A stretch of 64,000 bases of DNA from Gammaproteobacteria bacterium (GTDB taxonomy: Bacteria; Pseudomonadota; Gammaproteobacteria; SZUA-152), in contig JAOUJW010000010.1 of the NCBI GenBank assembly GCA_029882975.1, positions 1 to 64,000 of the forward strand, written 5' to 3'. Positions 59,713-64,000 of this stretch are shown piece after piece (the stretch's first letter is position 1; the number at the start of each line of letters is the position of its first letter). A program made the translations under genes and the position numbers. The notes beneath the pieces are model-generated. The model was not told where the DNA came from, ran no database searches, and worked only from the letters and a program-made list of their open reading frames with translations.

Positions 59713-60153
59713 AGTGGGCTCGTTGGTTTATTGGGATATGCATTAATATCGGTAGCTTTGCTTGAAATTTGAGTCAAGGTGGCATTTTCATAGCTTTTTT
59801 GATCGACACGAAATAGTTTAGCGGTTAACTCGGGATATACGCTAAGCATCTGAAGCTAAATGTATTCCGAATGTCACACTTAACGGTTTTAATCTGGAAG
59901 TCATTCCAGTAGAATAGTGGCTTCCGGTTGCGTAAGCATTTCAATCGGGTCCAGGTGCGAACACGTGGTAATGCACTGAGAAACCAGCTGTTTATATTGT
60001 TCCTTCGGGAGGCTGCTTAAGTAGGAAACTTAGTATGCAGGGAAGTATGGTAGTCCTGTAAATGCGTTTCCAGTCCCGTCCTCGTAAATTTCCCTGGTAT
60101 TTTCCATCGTTGATGGAGTCAACGCCGTAATTCTTTGCACAGAGGATTGATTT
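59713..60153. other. 441-bp divergent intergenic region
   Basis: It serves as a control region for the PhnD-like gene and the dihaem protein gene. A possible hairpin CTGC-TTAAG with CTTAG-GCAG lies near 60012-60045 in the leader of the latter. No riboswitch class (cobalamin, cyclic-di-GMP and others) is recognised, and I see no supported gene. Confidence 0.4.
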
Positions 60154-62925
60154 ATGAAAACAATAAATCGGTGGAGATCGACTGGTTTGATTTCCGGGTT
60201 ATTTTTTTGCTTGTATGCACCAGTGTCATTGTGGGCGACAGAACAGTCGTACACATTGTTTGAATCCGGTCAGGTTCGACCCTTGGCATTATCACCCGGG
60301 GGGGATCGAGTTTATGCGGTAAATACACCGGATAACGCTTTAGAAGTATTTTCCGTTACCGACAGCGGTCTTAAACACGAGGCATCTATTCCTGTGGGAT
60401 TAGAGCCCATAGCCGTGAGTCTGCGTAACAAAAATGAAGCTTGGGTAGTAAACCATGTGTCCGATAGCGTTAGTATTGTGCGTTTGGAGCCCGGCAAAGA
60501 ACGTGTTGTCAAAACTTTATTAGTTGGCGACGAGCCGCGCGATGTGGTTTTTGCCGGTGCTAATAATAAACACGCGTTTATAACCACCGCACATCGTGGT
60601 CAAAATGTCCCCTATGATCCGCAATTAACCACTCCTGGAGTGGATCGCGCGGACGTTTGGGTTTTTGATGGAGAAAATCCCGGTGACAATTTAGAAGGTA
60701 CTCCGGTAAATATTATCACTTTGTTTACCGATACACCCCGTGCATTGACGGTTTCGGCCAACGGTCAAAACGTTTTTGCAGCCGGTTTTAAAACCGGTAA
60801 CCAGACCACCACTGTTTGGCATCTGAAAATTTTGCAAAACGGTGGTATTCCAGAGCCCAGCACTAACATAACCGGTGAATTTATTCCTTCTTCCGGCCTG
60901 ATTGTTCGTTACAACGGTGAGCATTGGGTTGATGAAATCGGTCGTATCTGGGACGAACATGTGAAATTTAATCTGCCTGATAGAGACGTATTCATCATTG
61001 ACGCTAATGCCAACCCTCCCGCATTGACTAATGCCAAACTGAAGGATTATTCCGGCGTGGGTACGGTATTGTTTAACATGATTGAGAACCCTGCTAACGG
61101 TAAAGTGTATGTAAGTAACCTGGAAGCCAGAAATGAAGTGCGTTTTGAAGGCCACGGTTATGTGGCAGGTAAAACCGTACGTGGCCAATTTATTCAAAAC
61201 CGTATTTCTGTACTGGATAAAAAGGGCGGGGTACAACATCGTCACTTGAATAAACACATTAACTATGAGAAGGAATGCTGTGATCCCATTCCCAATGATG
61301 AAAATGCCCGTAGTTTAGCCACGCCCATGGGCATGGCGATCAGCCAGGATGGGGCAACTTTGTATGTTGCCGCTTTCGGTTCCTCTAAAGTAGGAATTTA
61401 TAATACAGCCGAACTGGAAAAAGATACTTTCGTACCTTCCACCGATGATCAAGTTAACGTCAGTGGTGGTGGTCCCAGTGGTTTGGTTCTGGACGAGAGA
61501 CGTAAACGTCTGTATGTGTTGACTCGTTTTGATAATTCCGTCTCCGTCATTGACACCAACAGCAAAGCGGAAATGGCACATGTCGCAATGTACAACCCTG
61601 AGCCCGCCAGTGTCATCGCCGGCCGCCCTTTCTTATACGATGCTTCTTACACCTCCAGTCGGGGTGACTCATCCTGTGCAGGGTGTCATATCTTTGGTGA
61701 TATGGACCAATTGGCCTGGGATTTAGGCGATCCGGATCTGGTAAGCGTACCCATGTTTGGACGTTTCCGTAACACTGCGGCGCTGCTCAACTCGCCAGTT
61801 AAACATGAGTTTTCGCCTATGAAAGGCCCCATGACCACACAAAGCCTGCGTGGTATGGCCAACCACGGTCCTTTGCATTGGCGCGGTGACCGTACCGGTG
61901 CCGACCCTGTTATGGAGAACAATGTGCAGCCCGATGGCGGTCAGTTTAACGAAGACGTGGCGTTCAAAGCCTTTAATCCGGCATTTGTCGGATTGATCGG
62001 TCGCGACAAAACCCTGAGCGATGCAGAAATGGACGCTTTTACCCAGTTTGCTTTGCAATTGACCTATCCACCCAATCCAAACCGTAATCTGGACAACTCT
62101 TTAACTCCGGAACAGCAGGGTGGCGCGGACTTTTTCTTCGGTGCCAAGGCAGATACTTTCTTCGGCTGTTTTGAGTGTCATGTTGTGGACCGCGATGGTA
62201 ACCGTGAATTTGGCGTAGCCAAACCCGGCTTTTTCGGTACGGACGGGTTTTACAACGTGACGCGTTTGTCCACTCAGGCCCTGAAAGTACCGCACTTGCG
62301 AAATATGTATCAGAAGATCGGCATGTTCGGCTTCCCCAATATTCCACAGCACTTGCCGGACGTAGAAGGTGAAGAAAACAAACACATGGGTGATCAAATT
62401 CGTGGTTTTGGTTTTCATCATGACGGCAGTCGCGGAACTTTGTTCTTACAACAAAGCGCCCGTGGATTTATTTTCCGTGAGCCGGGTACGAACGGTCCTA
62501 GGGATCCGGGTAATCCTAACGGCTATCCACGTGACCGTAGCCTGGGCGATCCCATACGTCGTCAAACGGAGCAGTTCCTGCTGGCTTTCGATACCAACTT
62601 GTTTCCTATTGTTGGCCAACAAATCACTCTGAGCAAAGGTAATGGCCATATTGTGGGTGCACGTATCGATTTGTTAATACAACAAGCCGATGCCCAACAG
62701 TGCGATCTGGTGGCCAAGCAACAAAATGCGGGTTATTTGTATCTGGGTGGTGGCATGTTTAAGGCAGACAGCGCTGCAGCGGCTCAACTGAGTGATGCGG
62801 CTTTACGCGATAAAGCCAATGCCGACTCGGGTGAGATTACCTATACCTGCGTACCCCCGGGTTCAGGAACGCGTATTGCTATCGATCGCGATGAAGACGG
62901 GATTCTCAATGGGGACGAAGTCTGA
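60154..62925 (+). CDS. Dihaem beta-propeller (YVTN-type) secreted protein
   Basis: This 923-residue protein has a Sec signal peptide (ISGLFFCLYAPVSLWA). The first half is a beta-propeller with YVTN-like repeats: DRVYAVNTPDNALEVFS, EAWVVNHVSDSVSIV, RLYVLTRFDNSVSVIDT. The second half has two c-haem motifs, CAGCH at about residue 509 and CFECH at about 675, with long loops between, as in MauG or cytochrome c peroxidase relatives. EF-hand-like DRDEDGILNGDE ends it. It is probably a periplasmic or surface oxidoreductase; the substrate is unknown. It is followed by a terminator. Confidence 0.85.
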   Translation: MKTINRWRSTGLISGLFFCLYAPVSLWATEQSYTLFESGQVRPLALSPGGDRVYAVNTPDNALEVFSVTDSGLKHEASIPVGLEPIAVSLRNKNEAWVVNHVSDSVSIVRLEPGKERVVKTLLVGDEPRDVVFAGANNKHAFITTAHRGQNVPYDPQLTTPGVDRADVWVFDGENPGDNLEGTPVNIITLFTDTPRALTVSANGQNVFAAGFKTGNQTTTVWHLKILQNGGIPEPSTNITGEFIPSSGLIVRYNGEHWVDEIGRIWDEHVKFNLPDRDVFIIDANANPPALTNAKLKDYSGVGTVLFNMIENPANGKVYVSNLEARNEVRFEGHGYVAGKTVRGQFIQNRISVLDKKGGVQHRHLNKHINYEKECCDPIPNDENARSLATPMGMAISQDGATLYVAAFGSSKVGIYNTAELEKDTFVPSTDDQVNVSGGGPSGLVLDERRKRLYVLTRFDNSVSVIDTNSKAEMAHVAMYNPEPASVIAGRPFLYDASYTSSRGDSSCAGCHIFGDMDQLAWDLGDPDLVSVPMFGRFRNTAALLNSPVKHEFSPMKGPMTTQSLRGMANHGPLHWRGDRTGADPVMENNVQPDGGQFNEDVAFKAFNPAFVGLIGRDKTLSDAEMDAFTQFALQLTYPPNPNRNLDNSLTPEQQGGADFFFGAKADTFFGCFECHVVDRDGNREFGVAKPGFFGTDGFYNVTRLSTQALKVPHLRNMYQKIGMFGFPNIPQHLPDVEGEENKHMGDQIRGFGFHHDGSRGTLFLQQSARGFIFREPGTNGPRDPGNPNGYPRDRSLGDPIRRQTEQFLLAFDTNLFPIVGQQITLSKGNGHIVGARIDLLIQQADAQQCDLVAKQQNAGYLYLGGGMFKADSAAAAQLSDAALRDKANADSGEITYTCVPPGSGTRIAIDRDEDGILNGDEV

Positions 62926-62950
62926 TTTTTGAGACGCAATAAGTGAAGAA

Positions 62951-62980
62951 AAGGGCTGCAAGTACGCAGCCCTTTTTTTT
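62951..62980 (+). terminator. Terminator after the dihaem protein gene
   Basis: AAAGGGCTGC (62951-62960) pairs with GCAGCCCTTT (62967-62976) around AAGTAC, followed by more T. Confidence 0.92.
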
Positions 62981-63243
62981 GTCGCCGGTTTTCTGCTTTT
63001 TGGTGACAAATATTTGACGAGGTCACGTTGAATCTGTTCACACGCTCACCACTGATGAGATGCTGTGTGATCCGCATGATGGCCTATACTTTAAAGAGAC
63101 GGTTATTTGAAATAAAATTTCATAAAAACAATTAGTTAAAATTGTTTTTTTTCGTTTGATTGTTGGCATTGTTAATGCTGCCTATTGTCCGCAATCGTTG
63201 CACATCGGATAGACTAAACCTTGCACGAATTCGGGGGATTCCT
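62977..63243. other. Intergenic region before the final gene
   Basis: It contains a second, AT-rich hairpin with T run (63124-63152), listed separately. No gene is supported; a 28-codon extension of the next frame from 63160 lacks a start signal. Confidence 0.4.
63124..63152 (+). terminator. AT-rich hairpin with T run
   Basis: AAAAACAATT (63124-63133) pairs perfectly with AATTGTTTTT (63140-63149), then TTT. It may be a backup terminator or a leader element of the next gene, since nothing recognisable is transcribed between it and the preceding terminator. Confidence 0.5.
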
Positions 63244-63777
63244 ATGAAAGAGTTGTACTGGACCATTTTTCCCAAACAAGAAAAATCGCAGAGACAATGC
63301 AGCGTATCCATCGCCAATCGCGGGAAAACCGCTTGTTCTGTTGTACGGGTCGAGGATCAGACTATCGTACGTCAGTTACGTACCGGTTTCGCTTTATCAC
63401 AAAAAGACATCGAGTTATTACGATGGTTGGGTAAGCATTTAAAACATCAGCAAGCGATTGATGTATTGGCTGCCTACAAATTTATGGAACCTGTCACTAT
63501 CTACAATGATCACCTTGATCCTCAGTCCTGCGTAACCACCTTTCGGCAACCAAGATATTTTCCTTGCCGTGCCGCCGTTTTGATTAATCGTGCCATGGTG
63601 GATTGTATTGCTGTGGAGAAAAATATTGTCGGCGATATTCTTTGTGTAACCATGAAAGAATTTCGGTATGCCGATGTCAAAGGTCGCACCCAAACGGTTC
63701 GGGGTATAGGGGTGTTTCAGGTGCCGGGAGATAAGGTGATTTCCACTTTAGTCAATGAAAAAACCCACAGCGGTTAA
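63244..63777 (+). CDS. Hypothetical protein
   Basis: This protein of about 177 residues starts at ATG 63244 after GGGGGA. It is soluble, with mixed charges: RTGFALSQKDIELLRWLGKHL is a likely helix and the C-terminal part is strand-rich (GIGVFQVPGDKVISTLV). It has no signal peptide, metal motif or recognised domain. Arg and Lys are frequent. A PilZ-like beta fold is conceivable but not demonstrated. Confidence 0.6.
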   Translation: MKELYWTIFPKQEKSQRQCSVSIANRGKTACSVVRVEDQTIVRQLRTGFALSQKDIELLRWLGKHLKHQQAIDVLAAYKFMEPVTIYNDHLDPQSCVTTFRQPRYFPCRAAVLINRAMVDCIAVEKNIVGDILCVTMKEFRYADVKGRTQTVRGIGVFQVPGDKVISTLVNEKTHSG

Positions 63778-64000
63778 TGCGTCACGGAGTTGGAATGCTT
63801 CCACACTGCACCGGGTAGCCTCTGATTTACCGCTGCGTTGTTTACATGGATGTCGGTAAGCAACGTGAGTAGGGCGCCCTGGCGTCAATCATCCTTGCTT
63901 CTCAGCCCGGATTCCTTGCAGGACAGCACACATTTGTTACCACGATAATCCGCTGGGTGAAACGGCCATGATGCCAAAGTTGGGTTTGGAAAAATGTGGC
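63778..64000. other. Window end without a supported gene
   Basis: ATGATG at 63969 opens a frame that runs to the window end (11 codons) and could start the next gene, but no ribosome-binding site supports it. Nothing else is recognised. Confidence 0.25.

Noticed and set aside
59940-60150. Riboswitch in the leader of the dihaem protein gene
   Set aside because: CCTTCGGGAGG and nearby pairs recall structured RNAs, but no class-defining core (cobalamin, cyclic-di-GMP, others) could be matched.
63969-64000. Start of a next gene at the window end
   Set aside because: Only 11 codons are visible and no ribosome-binding site; kept only as a note.

Overview
The window reads as an ordinary stretch of gammaproteobacterial chromosome. 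It is densely coded on both strands and of mid GC content. I see no rRNA, tRNA, insertion sequence, prophage, integrase or CRISPR array. The gammaproteobacterial call rests on housekeeping genes of that class: orn, rsgA, queG, tsaB, tsaE, nnr, rsmJ, arfB, yoaA and creD, plus mrcB overlapping a TPR lipoprotein like the PBP1b activator LpoP. The lifestyle looks free-living, with many signalling proteins (two GGDEF-EAL proteins, two histidine kinases, a chemoreceptor, a PP2C/kinase fusion) and oxidative or extracellular enzymes (tyrosinase, animal-type haem peroxidase, secreted nuclease, PQQ dehydrogenase, dihaem beta-propeller protein).

Layout. 1-2.7 kb: a response-regulator remnant cut by the window edge, a small GTPase and two roadblock proteins, followed by a chemoreceptor and a thioredoxin. 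4.8-6.9 kb: a tyrosinase operon on the minus strand with a 66-aa partner, preceded by five 12-bp tandem repeats and a 29-bp palindrome. 7.2-12.7 kb: secreted nuclease, arfB, creD and a membrane hydrolase-like protein. 12.7-18.6 kb: a REC-PAS-GGDEF-EAL protein, then a minus-strand operon running formate/nitrite-type channel, PP2C-Ser/Thr kinase fusion, cyanase. 18.8-22.2 kb: a cysteine-rich secreted protein and a two-gene oxidoreductase operon. 22.4-24.6 kb: a coiled-coil membrane protein overlapping a von Willebrand A-like lipoprotein, unrecognised as a system. 24.7-29.5 kb: histidine kinase, haem peroxidase and a small secreted protein.

29.5-43.8 kb: rsmJ, a methyltransferase-like protein, PQQ dehydrogenase, mrcB-LpoP-like, yoaA, tsaB, a pentapeptide-repeat lipoprotein, rsgA, pterin dehydratase, cytochrome c and orn. 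43.8-44.05 kb: an unannotated gap with a -35 box, a 33-codon frame and a strong terminator, so a candidate small RNA or microprotein. 44-53 kb: EamA exporter, PAS-GGDEF-EAL protein, NlpC/P60 lipoprotein, queG, nnr, tsaE and amiC. 53-64 kb: lipoproteins (one behind a CRP-type site), DUF1232 and DUF4382 proteins, a PhnD-like binding protein with its adjacent histidine kinase, a large dihaem beta-propeller protein and an unrecognised final gene.

The parts most likely to hold undescribed biology are the tyrosinase operon with its repeat-rich control region, the channel/kinase-phosphatase/cyanase operon, the membrane/vWA-lipoprotein pair, the GTPase-roadblock module and the gap after orn. All functional calls come from reading motifs and overall resemblance; no database search was run.
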